From: Flavobacterium sp.
Lineage (GTDB): Bacteria > Bacteroidota > Bacteroidia > Flavobacteriales > Flavobacteriaceae
Direction of reading: 5' to 3'
Length of the DNA stretch: 64,000 bases
Assembly: GCF_027484205.1 (NCBI RefSeq)
Contig: NZ_JAIXUB010000009.1
Location: 1-64,000 of the forward strand
In this document: positions 16,782 to 26,082 of the stretch, piece by piece
Layout of the letters: the number at the start of each line of letters is the position of its first letter
Numbering within the stretch: position 1 is the first letter of the stretch
Translations under genes and position numbers: made by a program
The notes under the pieces: model-generated
Told to the model about the DNA's origin: nothing
The model's database searches: none
The model's input: the letters and a program-made list of their open reading frames with translations, nothing else

Positions 16782-16816
16782 TCGAAACCCGAAACTCGAA
16801 ACTCGAAACTCGCAAC
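16782..16816 (+). repeat. Heptad repeat between the divergent four-helix-bundle and moxR genes
   Basis: Five 7-nt units: TCGAAAC, CCGAAAC, TCGAAAC, TCGAAAC, TCGCAAC. It is the inverted partner of 16251-16283 on the other side of the four-helix-bundle gene. Confidence 0.88.
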
Positions 16817-16970
16817 CTTAATATTACTAAAACAAAATCATAAATCATCCTTAAAAACTATATTTGATTACAAGTTTTAACGCATTGTTAACATTCTATT
16901 CGTGTTAAAATATTCAATTTTGAAATGTTAAAATTTTGAACTTAATTGTGCCTCGAAAAAAATAGAATTT

Positions 16971-17975
16971 ATGGAAGAAAATGTTGCCGCTTTAGATATT
17001 AGAGCCATCAATGAAAAGATTGAAAGAGAAAGTGCTTTTATTGACCTATTGACCATGGAAATGAACAAAGTCATTGTAGGACAAAAACACATGGTAGAAC
17101 GATTGTTGATTGGACTTTTAGGTCAAGGACATATTCTTCTTGAAGGAGTTCCAGGATTGGCAAAAACGCTGGCAATTAACACATTGTCTCAAGCAGTTCA
17201 AGGAAGTTTTAGTCGTATTCAGTTTACGCCAGATTTGCTTCCCGCCGATGTTGTAGGAACAATGATTTATAACATTAAAGCGAATGAATTTTCAATAAAA
17301 AAAGGACCAATTTTTGCTAATTTCGTTCTTGCAGATGAGATTAATCGTGCGCCTGCCAAAGTGCAATCAGCTTTGCTTGAAGCGATGCAAGAAAAACAAG
17401 TGACTATTGGTGATACTACTTTTAAGTTAGAAAAACCATTTTTAGTTCTTGCGACTCAAAATCCAATTGAGCAAGAAGGAACGTATCCATTACCAGAAGC
17501 ACAAGTCGATCGTTTTATGCTTAAAACGGTTATCGATTACCCAAAAATGGATGAAGAAAGATTAGTTATTCGTCAAAATCTAAAAGGTTCTTACGAAAAA
17601 GTAAACGCTGTTGTCTCTGTAGAACAAATTTTGCGCGCTCAAGAAGCGGTTCGTGAAGTTTACATGGATGAGAAAATTGAGAAATACATTCTTGATATCA
17701 TTTTTGCAACACGTTTCCCTGAAAAATATAAATTAGAATCTTTAAAACCATTAATAAGTTTCGGTTCATCACCTCGTGGAAGTATCAATTTGGCTACAGC
17801 TGCCAAATGTTATGCTTTCATAAAACGTCGCGGTTATGTAATTCCAGAAGACGTTCGTGCTGTTGTACATGATGTATTGCGCCACAGAATTGGTGTAACT
17901 TATGAAGCCGAAGCCGAAAATGTAACTTCAGTTGACATCATCAACAAAATTGTAAACGAAATTGAAGTACCTTAA
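16971..17975 (+). CDS. MoxR family AAA+ ATPase
   Basis: 334 residues. Walker A GVPGLAKT, Walker B LADEIN, sensor 1 in ATQNPIEQEG and an arginine-finger region (SSPRGSINL). MoxR ATPases act as chaperone-like motors with von Willebrand A (vWA) partner proteins. Here it heads the classic Bat operon (moxR, DUF58, batD-like, batA, batB, batC, batD, batE), which was linked to aerotolerance in Bacteroides and to envelope stress elsewhere. A complete heptad hairpin element separates its stop from the next ATG. The promoter was not identified with confidence. Confidence 0.95.
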   Translation: MEENVAALDIRAINEKIERESAFIDLLTMEMNKVIVGQKHMVERLLIGLLGQGHILLEGVPGLAKTLAINTLSQAVQGSFSRIQFTPDLLPADVVGTMIYNIKANEFSIKKGPIFANFVLADEINRAPAKVQSALLEAMQEKQVTIGDTTFKLEKPFLVLATQNPIEQEGTYPLPEAQVDRFMLKTVIDYPKMDEERLVIRQNLKGSYEKVNAVVSVEQILRAQEAVREVYMDEKIEKYILDIIFATRFPEKYKLESLKPLISFGSSPRGSINLATAAKCYAFIKRRGYVIPEDVRAVVHDVLRHRIGVTYEAEAENVTSVDIINKIVNEIEVP

Positions 17976-18045
17976 ATTTAGTTGGCAGTGATCAGTGCTC
18001 AGTTGGCAAACTGAATACTGAACACTGAATACTGAACACTAAAAG
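17976..18045 (+). repeat. Complete heptad hairpin element between moxR stop and DUF58 start
   Basis: It begins at the base after the moxR stop (ATTTAGTTGGCAGTG) and ends with ACTAAAAG directly before the ATG of the DUF58 gene. The right half has four exact 7-nt units at 18011-18038 (CTGAATA and CTGAACA alternating). It is nearly identical to the minus-strand element 15326-15397. Confidence 0.92.
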
Positions 18046-18915
18046 ATGGAGACGAAAGACCTACTAAAAAAAGTTCGTAAAATAGAAATCAAAACCCGAA
18101 GATTGAGCGATCATATCTTTTCGGGTGAATATCATACGTCGTTTAAAGGACGAGGAATGACTTTTTCTGAAGTACGTCAATATCAATTTGGTGACGATAT
18201 TCGTGCTATTGATTGGAATGTTACCGCGCGTTATAACGAACCTTACGTAAAAGTCTTTGAAGAAGAACGCGAATTAACCATGATGCTAATGGTTGATATT
18301 TCAGGATCAGAAAGTTTTGGAACTAAAAATCAATTAAAAAGCGAAATAGTTACTGAAATTGCGGCAACAATGGCTTTTTCGGCAACACAGAATAATGATA
18401 AAATTGGTTTGATATTGTTTTCCGATGAAATCGAATTGTATATTCCACCCAAAAAAGGAAAATCACACGTTTTAAGAATTATTCGTGAGTTATTAGAATT
18501 CCAACCTAAAAGCCGAAAAACCGATTTGTCCCAAGCATTAAAATTCTTATCGGCAACACAAAAGAAAAAAGCAATTGTGTTTTTGATTTCTGATTTTATG
18601 GTTGATGATGATTACGAAAAAACACTTAAAATTGCAGGAAAAAAGCATGATATTACTGGAATTCGTGTATATGATGTTCGTGAAGAAAAGATGCCAAACA
18701 TTGGAATTGTAGAAATGGAAGATGCTGAATCGGGCGATATTATGGTTGTTGATACAAGTTCCAAAAATGTTAGATTGAATTACGAAAAAAACTATCAAGA
18801 AAAAGTAGCGTTTTTTAAAGATATTTTTTCAAAATGCGGTTCAGGAACCGTTAATACTCGTGTTGACGAAAGTTATGTAACAAAATTATTGGGTTATTTT
18901 AAATCCAGAGGATAA
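18046..18915 (+). CDS. DUF58 domain protein (vWA-like partner of MoxR)
   Basis: 289 residues, cytoplasmic (no signal or membrane segment). The DUF58 signature GDDIRAIDWNVTAR is followed by a vWA-like domain with MMLMVDISGSESFG (DxSxS metal-binding motif) and VFLISDFM. Known partner of MoxR ATPases in Bat operons. The gene abuts the next one without any gap (stop at 18913-18915, next ATG at 18916). Its leader consists almost wholly of a heptad repeat element, the only visible 5' untranslated sequence if it is translated from the operon message. Confidence 0.93.
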   Translation: METKDLLKKVRKIEIKTRRLSDHIFSGEYHTSFKGRGMTFSEVRQYQFGDDIRAIDWNVTARYNEPYVKVFEEERELTMMLMVDISGSESFGTKNQLKSEIVTEIAATMAFSATQNNDKIGLILFSDEIELYIPPKKGKSHVLRIIRELLEFQPKSRKTDLSQALKFLSATQKKKAIVFLISDFMVDDDYEKTLKIAGKKHDITGIRVYDVREEKMPNIGIVEMEDAESGDIMVVDTSSKNVRLNYEKNYQEKVAFFKDIFSKCGSGTVNTRVDESYVTKLLGYFKSRG

Positions 18916-20559
18916 ATGAAATTCAAATTATATATATTATTTTTTCTATTCACAACGTCGCTTTTTGCCCAAAAAGTAACGACTTCTATTGATTCTACTA
19001 AGAAAAAAATTGGAGCCGAATTCAAGTTGACTTTAAAAGCATCGGTAAAGAAAACAGATAAAGTTGTTTTTCCTAAAGCTAAAAATTTTGGCGCTTTAGA
19101 AGTTATAGAATCTTATAAAATAGATACGATTAAATCGAATGACAAATACGAATTAATCAAAAAATATGGATTGACTCAATTTGATTCGGGAAAATATACT
19201 ATTCCAAGAATTCCAATATTAATCAACGGAAAACCATCTTTTTCTGATAGTATAAAAGTTGAAGTTGCCGATGTAAAAGTCGATACCTTAAAACAGAAAA
19301 TGTATGAAATAAAAGATATTATTCCAGTTGAAACTTCGAGCGATTGGTGGAAATATCTTTTAGCATTTTTACTTCTTGTTGGTTTAGGATTTTTAGCTTT
19401 TTGGTTATTCAAAAAGTATTATAAAAAACCCGAAAAAGCAGAAGAAATTGTTTACACTTCGCCTATTGAAAAAGCAACATCGTTGTTACAACAATTAGAA
19501 AGAAAAGAGCTTATTCAACGCGGTGAAATAAAAAATTATTATTCAGAGTTAACAGATATTGCTAGAACTTACATCGAAGAAGAAATTCATATTCCAGCCA
19601 TGGAAAGCACCACTTCTGAGCTAATTGTGAGCTTGAGAAACGTTGCAAAAAACAAAAAATTAAAGTTGTCAAAAGAAACTTTAGAGAATCTAGAAAAGGT
19701 TTTAATGCAAGCCGATTTGGTAAAATTTGCCAAAGTAAAACCATTAGATTTTGAAATTGAAGAAGATAAAAAACGTATCACAAACACTATTGTAACTATT
19801 CATAAAGCTATACCAGAAATTGTTGAAGAAAAAGACGAATTGGAAGCATGGAATGAAGAACAAAAACAAAAATCGCTTGCAAAAAGGTTACTTGAGCGTA
19901 AAATTAGAAGAATTAAATATGCCATTTTTACATTAATTGGAATTATAGCTCTTAGTATAGCCATTGCAATTGTAACTAAAGGATTCAACTTTGTAAAAGA
20001 TATAATTTTCGGTAATGAAACTAAAGAATTAGTAGAAGGCGAATGGGTTTTGAGTGAATATGGAAATCCAGGTGTGATTATTGAAACGCCTAAGGTTTTA
20101 AAAAGAATGGATGTAACAAAGTTTCTTCCAAAAGATGCTTTTGCAGTTTTAAAAGAAATGCAGATGTTTGGCTACGGAAGTTTGACAGATTCATTTTATG
20201 TTGTTGTTTCTACAAACAAATTCAAAAAAGAGACAGAAGTAAATTTTGATACTGTTTTGCAAGGTATCACTAATACATGGGAGAAAACAGGAGCGCAAAA
20301 TATACTCTTTAAACAAGAAGAATTCAATACAGGCAAAGGTGTTACAGGTGTAAAAGCTTATGGGACAATGACCGTTATTGATAAAGAAAATGGCGATAGC
20401 GAGAGAATGTATTACGAAATTTTATTGTTCAAACAAGATGGCGGTTTGCAACAAATCATAGTCGCTCATCGTGAAGGTGATCAATATGGTAAGAAAATTG
20501 GGGTAAGAATCATTAATTCTGCCGAATTAAAACAAGCACAACAGCAATGGAAAAAATAA
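18916..20559 (+). CDS. BatD-like membrane protein
   Basis: 547 residues. Signal peptide 1-19 (ends LFAQ), then an extracytoplasmic BatD-like beta domain (about 20-135), a membrane helix (about 144-166; WWKYLLAFLLLVGLGFLAFW), a Lys/Glu-rich cytoplasmic helical region, a second membrane helix (about 308-332) and a C-terminal domain (about 350-547). The N-terminus resembles the first Ig-like repeat of BatD, but the whole is distinct from the true batD at 23494. It overlaps the batA start by 13 bp, indicating translational coupling. Probably a scaffold between the outer face and the cytoplasmic MoxR-DUF58 pair (inference). Confidence 0.8.
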   Translation: MKFKLYILFFLFTTSLFAQKVTTSIDSTKKKIGAEFKLTLKASVKKTDKVVFPKAKNFGALEVIESYKIDTIKSNDKYELIKKYGLTQFDSGKYTIPRIPILINGKPSFSDSIKVEVADVKVDTLKQKMYEIKDIIPVETSSDWWKYLLAFLLLVGLGFLAFWLFKKYYKKPEKAEEIVYTSPIEKATSLLQQLERKELIQRGEIKNYYSELTDIARTYIEEEIHIPAMESTTSELIVSLRNVAKNKKLKLSKETLENLEKVLMQADLVKFAKVKPLDFEIEEDKKRITNTIVTIHKAIPEIVEEKDELEAWNEEQKQKSLAKRLLERKIRRIKYAIFTLIGIIALSIAIAIVTKGFNFVKDIIFGNETKELVEGEWVLSEYGNPGVIIETPKVLKRMDVTKFLPKDAFAVLKEMQMFGYGSLTDSFYVVVSTNKFKKETEVNFDTVLQGITNTWEKTGAQNILFKQEEFNTGKGVTGVKAYGTMTVIDKENGDSERMYYEILLFKQDGGLQQIIVAHREGDQYGKKIGVRIINSAELKQAQQQWKK

Positions 20560-21551
20560 GTTTTTTAAATCCTGAATTTTTTTGGTTGTTTTTGCTAATT
20601 CCTTTAGCAATAGCTTGGCTTTGGTGGAAAAACAAAGAACAAACAGCAACTTTAAAAATAAGTTCAGTTAATGGATTCAAAGGTTCTAAATCGATTTTGG
20701 CAAGATTAAAACCTCATTTATCAGGATTGCGAATTTTGTCTTTGTGTTTTTTAATCATTGCATTGGCACGACCAAGAACAGTGGATATTAGCAATCAAAC
20801 AAAAACGACTAAAGGAATCGACATTGTCATGGCAATTGACCTTTCAAGCAGTATGTTAGCAAAAGATTTGAAACCTAACAGAATGGAAGCACTAAAAGAA
20901 GTTGCTATTAATTTTGTTGATGGTCGTCCAAATGATAGAATTGGTGTAGTTGTTTATGCCGGTGAAGCTTATACTAAAACACCAGTTACAAGTGATAAAG
21001 CTATTGTAAAGCAAGCCATTTCAGACATCAAATTTGATAATGTACTTCAAGATGGAACTGGAATAGGAATGGGGTTGACAACTGCAGTCAATCGTTTGAA
21101 AGATAGTAAAGCCAAAAGCAAAGTGATAATTCTTTTAACTGATGGAGTAAATAATTCGGGATTCATAGAACCAGAAACGGCTTCGGAAATTGCTAAAGAG
21201 TACGGAATAAAAGTATACACAATTGGATTAGGAACTAATGGAAATGCAATGTTTCCTTATGCTTTTGCTCCAAACGGAAAAGATTTTTTATACAGAATGA
21301 TGCCAGTTGAAATTGATGAGCAATTAATGAAAACTATTGCTAAAAACACAGGCGGAAAATATTTTAGAGCGGTTAGCAATTCTAAATTAGAAGAAATTTA
21401 TGGTGAAATAAATAAATTAGAAACCACCGAAATTGAGGAATTAAAATATTATGATTATGACGAAAAATTTCGTCCGTTTGTGATAATAGCAGCATTATTA
21501 TTACTAATTGAAATCACATTAAGAAACACAATTTTTAAAAGTTTTATATAA
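20547..21551 (+). CDS. batA: BatA-type vWA membrane protein
   Basis: 334 residues. Two N-terminal membrane helices (about 8-24 and 52-72), a vWA domain with a complete MIDAS site (AIDLSSSM, then the Thr-containing loop DGTGIGMG and LTDGVNNSG) and a C-terminal membrane helix (about 309-328). It belongs to the aerotolerance operon and should bind partners on the periplasmic side in a metal-dependent way. It overlaps the upstream BatD-like gene by 13 bp. The sister vWA gene batB follows after a 70-bp junction containing a CTAATAT heptad repeat. Confidence 0.93.
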   Translation: MEKISFLNPEFFWLFLLIPLAIAWLWWKNKEQTATLKISSVNGFKGSKSILARLKPHLSGLRILSLCFLIIALARPRTVDISNQTKTTKGIDIVMAIDLSSSMLAKDLKPNRMEALKEVAINFVDGRPNDRIGVVVYAGEAYTKTPVTSDKAIVKQAISDIKFDNVLQDGTGIGMGLTTAVNRLKDSKAKSKVIILLTDGVNNSGFIEPETASEIAKEYGIKVYTIGLGTNGNAMFPYAFAPNGKDFLYRMMPVEIDEQLMKTIAKNTGGKYFRAVSNSKLEEIYGEINKLETTEIEELKYYDYDEKFRPFVIIAALLLLIEITLRNTIFKSFI

Positions 21552-21589
21552 AATCATTGCAAAATAGGATTTAGAATTAGAAAGTAAAC

Positions 21590-21618
21590 CTAATATCTAA
21601 TATCAAAAAATCTAATAT
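21590..21618 (+). repeat. Heptad repeat before batB
   Basis: CTAATAT, CTAATAT, then a seven-base AT stretch and CTAATAT again, ending 3 bp before the ATG. A TTAGAATTAG sequence just upstream gives a rough inverted half. Confidence 0.65.
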
Positions 21619-21621
21619 TTA

Positions 21622-22662
21622 ATGTACGAATTAGAAGAAAAAGGTTATTTATATTTATTGTTCATCATCCCAATATTGGTGGTGCTTTTTCTTTATGTTC
21701 AATTTTGGAAAAGAAAAAAGCAACAAGAATTTGGTGATTTAGATTTGATTCAAAAATTGAGTCCTGAGAAATCTACTTTCAAACCAATTTTGAAAATGGT
21801 ATTGTTTTTATTAGGATTAACGTTCATCATTATTGGATTGGTTAACCCAAAAATGGGAACAAAAGTTGAAAAAGTAAAACGACAAGGAATTGATATCGTT
21901 TTTGCAGTTGATATTTCTAAAAGTATGCTAGCAGAAGATGTTGCACCCAATAGATTAGAAAAAAGTAAACAACTCGTTTCTCAATTAATCAATCAATTAG
22001 GAAGTGATAGAATTGGAATTATTGCTTATTCAGGAAGTGCTTTTCCCGTTTTACCAATGACTTCTGATTATGCTGTTGCAAAAATGTTTCTTCAAAGTAT
22101 GAAACCAGGAATGATTTCCTCACAAGGAACATCTATTGATCAAGCAATTGAATTAGCAGCTTCAAAATATTTTGATAAAAAAGATAAAACCAATAAATTA
22201 TTAATCATCATTTCTGATGGTGAAGATCATTCAGATAATGCAGAAAGTGCAGCGGAAGATGCTCAAAAATTGGGAATAAAAATAGTAACTGTTGGAGTTG
22301 GAACCGAAAACGGTGGAACAATTCCACTAGCTAAAAACGGTTATGGTGAAGGATTACAAAAGGATCAAGAAGGAAATGTGGTTGTCACCAAAAGAAATGC
22401 CGAAGTTTTATCTAAAATTGCAAAAGCATCAAAAGGTGGTTATGTAGATGGAAATGCAACAAAAAATGTTCTAGACTATGTAAAAAAAGTATTAGATAAT
22501 ACAGAAAAAACCGAATTTTCAGCTACTCAAATGGCCGATTTAAAATCACAATTTCAATGGTTTTTAGGATTTGGATTTATTCTGTTATTTTTGGATGTTT
22601 TCTTGTTGGAAAGAAGAACCAAATGGGTTAGAAAAATGAATTTGTTTAATGAAAAAAAATAA
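21622..22662 (+). CDS. batB: BatB-type vWA membrane protein
   Basis: 346 residues with the same layout as BatA: membrane helices at about 10-26 and 57-76, vWA domain with AVDISKSM (MIDAS), SSQGTSIDQA and IISDGEDHSD, and a C-terminal membrane helix (about 312-332). BatA and BatB are paralogues; both are usually required in the operon and may form a complex with BatC and BatE. The start is placed at 21622, directly after the heptad repeat. Confidence 0.93.
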   Translation: MYELEEKGYLYLLFIIPILVVLFLYVQFWKRKKQQEFGDLDLIQKLSPEKSTFKPILKMVLFLLGLTFIIIGLVNPKMGTKVEKVKRQGIDIVFAVDISKSMLAEDVAPNRLEKSKQLVSQLINQLGSDRIGIIAYSGSAFPVLPMTSDYAVAKMFLQSMKPGMISSQGTSIDQAIELAASKYFDKKDKTNKLLIIISDGEDHSDNAESAAEDAQKLGIKIVTVGVGTENGGTIPLAKNGYGEGLQKDQEGNVVVTKRNAEVLSKIAKASKGGYVDGNATKNVLDYVKKVLDNTEKTEFSATQMADLKSQFQWFLGFGFILLFLDVFLLERRTKWVRKMNLFNEKK

Positions 22663-22703
22663 ATCCGAAGTTTTAAAAATAAGATCAATTATCACACAAT
22701 CTT

Positions 22704-22722
22704 AATTCGTGAAATTCGTGTC
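22704..22722 (+). repeat. AATTCGTG-type short tandem repeat before batC
   Basis: Two units of AATTCGTG with a 10-nt spacing (AATTCGTGA, AATTCGTGTC), 9 bp before the ATG. The same unit, in longer form, lies at 39041-39095 between gmk and nadD. Confidence 0.6.
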
Positions 22723-22731
22723 AAAAAAAGT

Positions 22732-23466
22732 ATGAAAAAATGTTTAACATTACTTCTAATTCTAATCTCTTTTGCAATAAAAGCGCAAGAGAAAGATAAG
22801 TTTTTACCCAAAGGGAATGAAGAATTTGCAGAAAAAAAATATGCAGAAGCAGAAGCTAATTATAGAATTTCACAATCAAAATTCAAGAAAAAAGCTATTT
22901 CATCCTATAATTTAGGAACGACAATTTATAAGCAAAACCAACATTCTGAATCTAAATATCAATTCATAAAAGCAATTCAAGACGCAAAAACAAAACCAGA
23001 AAAACATAAAGCATTTCATAATCTTGGAAATGTTTTGATGAAAGAAAAAGATTATCAAGGTGCAGTTGAAGCTTATAAAAATGCTTTAAGAAATAACCCT
23101 AACGATGAAGAAACGCGTTATAATTATGCTTTAGCAAAAAAAATGCTGAAAGACAATCCACCAAAAAAAGACGACAATAAAGACAAGGATAAAAATAAGG
23201 ACAAGGATAAAAAGGACGAAAATAAAGATAAAGACAAGGATAAAGAAAAAGATAAAAAAGACGATAATAAAGATAAGGACAAAGACAAAAAAGATCAAGA
23301 TAAAAAAGATAATCAAGACAAACCGCAACCAAAACCTAATGGAGCAAACAAGCAAAGAATTGATAATCTTCTTGATGCTGTAAATAACGAAGAGAAAAAA
23401 GTTCAAGATAAAGTTAAAGCACAACAAGTTCAAGGTAAGCCTCAAAAACCAGAAAAAGATTGGTAA
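22732..23466 (+). CDS. batC: BatC-type TPR protein
   Basis: 244 residues. Signal peptide 1-19 (ends IKAQ), three TPR-like repeats (about 22-140, with HNLGNVLMKEKDYQGAVEAY) and a highly charged Lys/Asp-rich tract (about 142-205) made of repeated DKDK and KDKN units. TPRs serve protein binding in the periplasm. The low-complexity tract comes from AT-rich codons (AAA, GAT) and is a normal though long feature of Flavobacterium BatC. batD follows 27 bp later. Confidence 0.9.
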   Translation: MKKCLTLLLILISFAIKAQEKDKFLPKGNEEFAEKKYAEAEANYRISQSKFKKKAISSYNLGTTIYKQNQHSESKYQFIKAIQDAKTKPEKHKAFHNLGNVLMKEKDYQGAVEAYKNALRNNPNDEETRYNYALAKKMLKDNPPKKDDNKDKDKNKDKDKKDENKDKDKDKEKDKKDDNKDKDKDKKDQDKKDNQDKPQPKPNGANKQRIDNLLDAVNNEEKKVQDKVKAQQVQGKPQKPEKDW

Positions 23467-23493
23467 TTATCCAATTAAAAATGAAGAATTAAA

Positions 23494-25287
23494 ATGAAGA
23501 AGTATTTATTGTTTTTGTTTACAATAGTTTCTTTGAACTTACTTTCTGCTCAAACAAAATTTGAAGCGAGAGTTAGTAGAGATGAAATTGGTATAAATGA
23601 AAATGTGAGAATAGAATTCTATATGAATTTTGATGGCGATAATTTGGAAATTCCTAATTTTCAAGCGTCAGGTTTTAGAGTTATTTCTGGTCCAAGCCAA
23701 ATGGTAAGTCAATCGTGGGTTAATGGAAGAAGCTCTTTTAACAAAGCATATTCTTATACTTTAATGCCTTTAAAAAAAGGGAAACTTGTCATTAAAAATG
23801 CAACCATTGAATTTAACGGTCAAGTTTATAAAACACAACCTGTAACAATTACGGTTGGAAACGCAGTTGCGCAACAACAGCAACAAAACCCATATGCTAA
23901 TAATCCATATTATCAGCAGCAACAAAGAAGAGTTCCAGTAAACGCAGGAAAAGATGGAGTTCATTTAGTTGCTGAAATTTCTAAGACTAATCCTTATGTA
24001 AATGAACCAATTACAGTAATTTATAAAATATATGTAAGTCAACGTTCTGCTGTTGGTGGATGGAATGAAACCGATAAGCCTAAATATGCCGATTTTTGGA
24101 GTCAAAATATTGATGTAAAAAATCTTGTCATTCAAAACGGAATGTTCAAAGGTGAAAGTTATCGTTATGCCGTTCTTAGAAAGGTAGTTTTGTATCCTCA
24201 AAAAGCTGGAAGTCTTCAAATAGAACCTTTAACGCTTGATGTTCAAGTTGAAGTGCCAACAGGTAGAGTTGATATTTTTGGCGAATATGAAACGAAAACA
24301 CAAATAAAAAGAGTTTCCGCTGGAGCAAAAACAATCAATGTAAAACCTTTGCCTGAAGCAGGAAAACCTGAAGGATTTTCGGGCGCAGTAGGAAAATTCG
24401 ACTTTAAAGTTACACCATCAAGAACGTCATTAAAAAGTGGTGAATCTTTAGATTTAGATTTGAAAGTTGTTGGAACAGGAAATTTAAAGTTATTTAGTTT
24501 GCCTAAACCAGTTGTTCCGTCGTCATTAGAAATGTTTGATCCAGAACACACTGAAAATGTACAAACACCACTTTCTGGAATGACAGGAAGTATTTCAGAT
24601 AAATACACAATTATTCCTAACGAAAAAGGAAATTTTCCAATAAAAACAATTCAATTTTCTTACTTTGATTTAACTTCCAATAGTTATAAAACAATAACAT
24701 CACAACAAATAGTTTTAAATGTTGCTCAAGGCAAAGAAAACGCAGTTGCTGTTAATCCAAATAAAGAGGAACCAACGGTTAAAAAGTCATTTGCTTTTAT
24801 CAAACAAAAAACCAATTTAGAAAGCATTGAATCAGACGATTTCTTGGGTTCAGGATTGTTTTATGGATTGTTATTTTTACCATTTTTACTAATTCCAGTT
24901 CTAATAATTTTCAAAAAACGAAAAGATACGCAAGATGCTGATATTATTGGGAATAAAACAAAAAGAGCAAATGCTTTAGCTAAAAAATATTTATCGGAAG
25001 CCAAAAAACAAATCAATAATAAAGAGCCATTTTACATTGCATTAGAAAAAGCAATGCACAATTTCTTGAAAGCCAAATTAAATATCGAAACTTCAGAAAT
25101 GAGTAAAGATAAAATCACCGAAATTCTTCTTTCTCGAAATGCAAATTCAGAAACGGTGAAAGAATTCATAACCTTGACAGAAAGTTGTGAATTAGCAAGA
25201 TATGCGCCATCATCAAGCACAATAATTCATCAAGATTATGACAAAGCTGTTGAGATAATTTCTGAATTAGAAAAACAAATAAAGTAG
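23494..25287 (+). CDS. batD: BatD protein
   Basis: 597 residues. Signal peptide 1-19 (ends LLSAQ). The N-terminal BatD beta domains cover about 20-430, with a Gln/Asn/Tyr-rich linker at about 127-146. One membrane helix at about 455-474 (FYGLLFLPFLLIPVLIIF) precedes a cytoplasmic helical tail. It belongs to the Bat operon and is anchored in the inner membrane with most of its mass in the periplasm. The next gene, batE, starts 5 bp after the stop. Confidence 0.93.
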   Translation: MKKYLLFLFTIVSLNLLSAQTKFEARVSRDEIGINENVRIEFYMNFDGDNLEIPNFQASGFRVISGPSQMVSQSWVNGRSSFNKAYSYTLMPLKKGKLVIKNATIEFNGQVYKTQPVTITVGNAVAQQQQQNPYANNPYYQQQQRRVPVNAGKDGVHLVAEISKTNPYVNEPITVIYKIYVSQRSAVGGWNETDKPKYADFWSQNIDVKNLVIQNGMFKGESYRYAVLRKVVLYPQKAGSLQIEPLTLDVQVEVPTGRVDIFGEYETKTQIKRVSAGAKTINVKPLPEAGKPEGFSGAVGKFDFKVTPSRTSLKSGESLDLDLKVVGTGNLKLFSLPKPVVPSSLEMFDPEHTENVQTPLSGMTGSISDKYTIIPNEKGNFPIKTIQFSYFDLTSNSYKTITSQQIVLNVAQGKENAVAVNPNKEEPTVKKSFAFIKQKTNLESIESDDFLGSGLFYGLLFLPFLLIPVLIIFKKRKDTQDADIIGNKTKRANALAKKYLSEAKKQINNKEPFYIALEKAMHNFLKAKLNIETSEMSKDKITEILLSRNANSETVKEFITLTESCELARYAPSSSTIIHQDYDKAVEIISELEKQIK

Positions 25288-25292
25288 TAATT

Positions 25293-26042
25293 ATGAAGAA
25301 GTTTTTTTATCTATTTCTATTTATTTCTGCATCTGTTTTTGCAACCGATGTTTCTAATCCTTTTGTTGATGGAAATCTTCAGTATAATGACGGAAAATAT
25401 GAAGCAGCAATTACAAGCTACGAAAGTGTCCTGGCAAATGGTCAACAATCAGCTGAGTTGTATTTTAATCTTGGAAATTGCTATTATAAATTGCATAAAG
25501 TTGCTCCAGCAATTTATAATTATGAAAAAGCGTTACAACTAAATCCGAACGATCAAGAAATTCAAACCAACCTAGATTTTGCCAGAAAAATGGCAATCGA
25601 TGATATCAAAATCATTCCAAAAGTAGGTTTTGATAAATTAATTTCCGAATTTACTTCATGTTATCGATACGATACTTGGGCTTGGATAGCTGTTGTATTT
25701 GGATTCGTATTTTTAGCTTTTTTCATAGGATATTATTTTTCTCCAACAGCTTTCAAGAAACGAATATATTTTACAGGAATGTTTGTGGTTTTAATGGTTA
25801 TTATTATTTCTGTTTCCGCAGGAATTTCCGAAAAAAACCGATTAGAAACTGAAAAAACAGCCATAGTTTTTGCCGAAACAGCCTCAGTAAAAGGCGAACC
25901 AAAAGTATCAAGTACTGAAACAATTCTACTTCATGAGGGAACAAAAGTATACATTCTAGAAAGTATTGCTAATTGGAAAAAAATCCAACTTACAGACGAA
26001 ACTACAGGTTGGATAAGTGATGAAGCTATTAAAGAACTTTAG
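25293..26042 (+). CDS. batE: BatE-type protein with TPR, two membrane helices and SH3-like domain
   Basis: 249 residues. Signal peptide 1-17 (ends VFA), TPR repeats at about 20-100 (YNDGKYEAAITSYESVL, YNYEKALQLNPND), two membrane helices at about 128-150 and 158-178, and a bacterial SH3-like domain at about 188-249 (VKGEPKVSSTET, GTKVYILES, GWISDEAI). It closes the aerotolerance operon. An AGT-type heptad fragment follows the stop at once. Confidence 0.92.
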   Translation: MKKFFYLFLFISASVFATDVSNPFVDGNLQYNDGKYEAAITSYESVLANGQQSAELYFNLGNCYYKLHKVAPAIYNYEKALQLNPNDQEIQTNLDFARKMAIDDIKIIPKVGFDKLISEFTSCYRYDTWAWIAVVFGFVFLAFFIGYYFSPTAFKKRIYFTGMFVVLMVIIISVSAGISEKNRLETEKTAIVFAETASVKGEPKVSSTETILLHEGTKVYILESIANWKKIQLTDETTGWISDEAIKEL

Positions 26043-26063
26043 TTTATAGTTGGCAGTGTTCAG
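26043..26063 (+). repeat. AGT-type half of the heptad element after batE
   Basis: TTTATAGTTGGCAGTGTTCAG starts at the base after the batE stop. It shares AGTTGGCAGTG with the elements at 15326-15397 and 17976-18045 but lacks the right half. Confidence 0.75.
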
Positions 26064-26082
26064 ATAGTTTATCAAAATAGTT

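Noticed and set aside
16782..16816. Short tandem units that could be taken for a CRISPR array
   Set aside because: Units are 7 nt without spacers, vary between sites, and no cas gene is present.
18916..20559. Duplicate batD by tandem duplication
   Set aside because: Only the N-terminal domain is similar; two membrane helices and the C-terminal domain differ, and this gene is a standard member of Flavobacterial Bat operons.
23150..23340. Repetitive Lys/Asp-coding stretch and antisense open frames in batC
   Set aside because: It is the low-complexity charged tail normal for BatC; the antisense frames are shadows of AT-rich codons.
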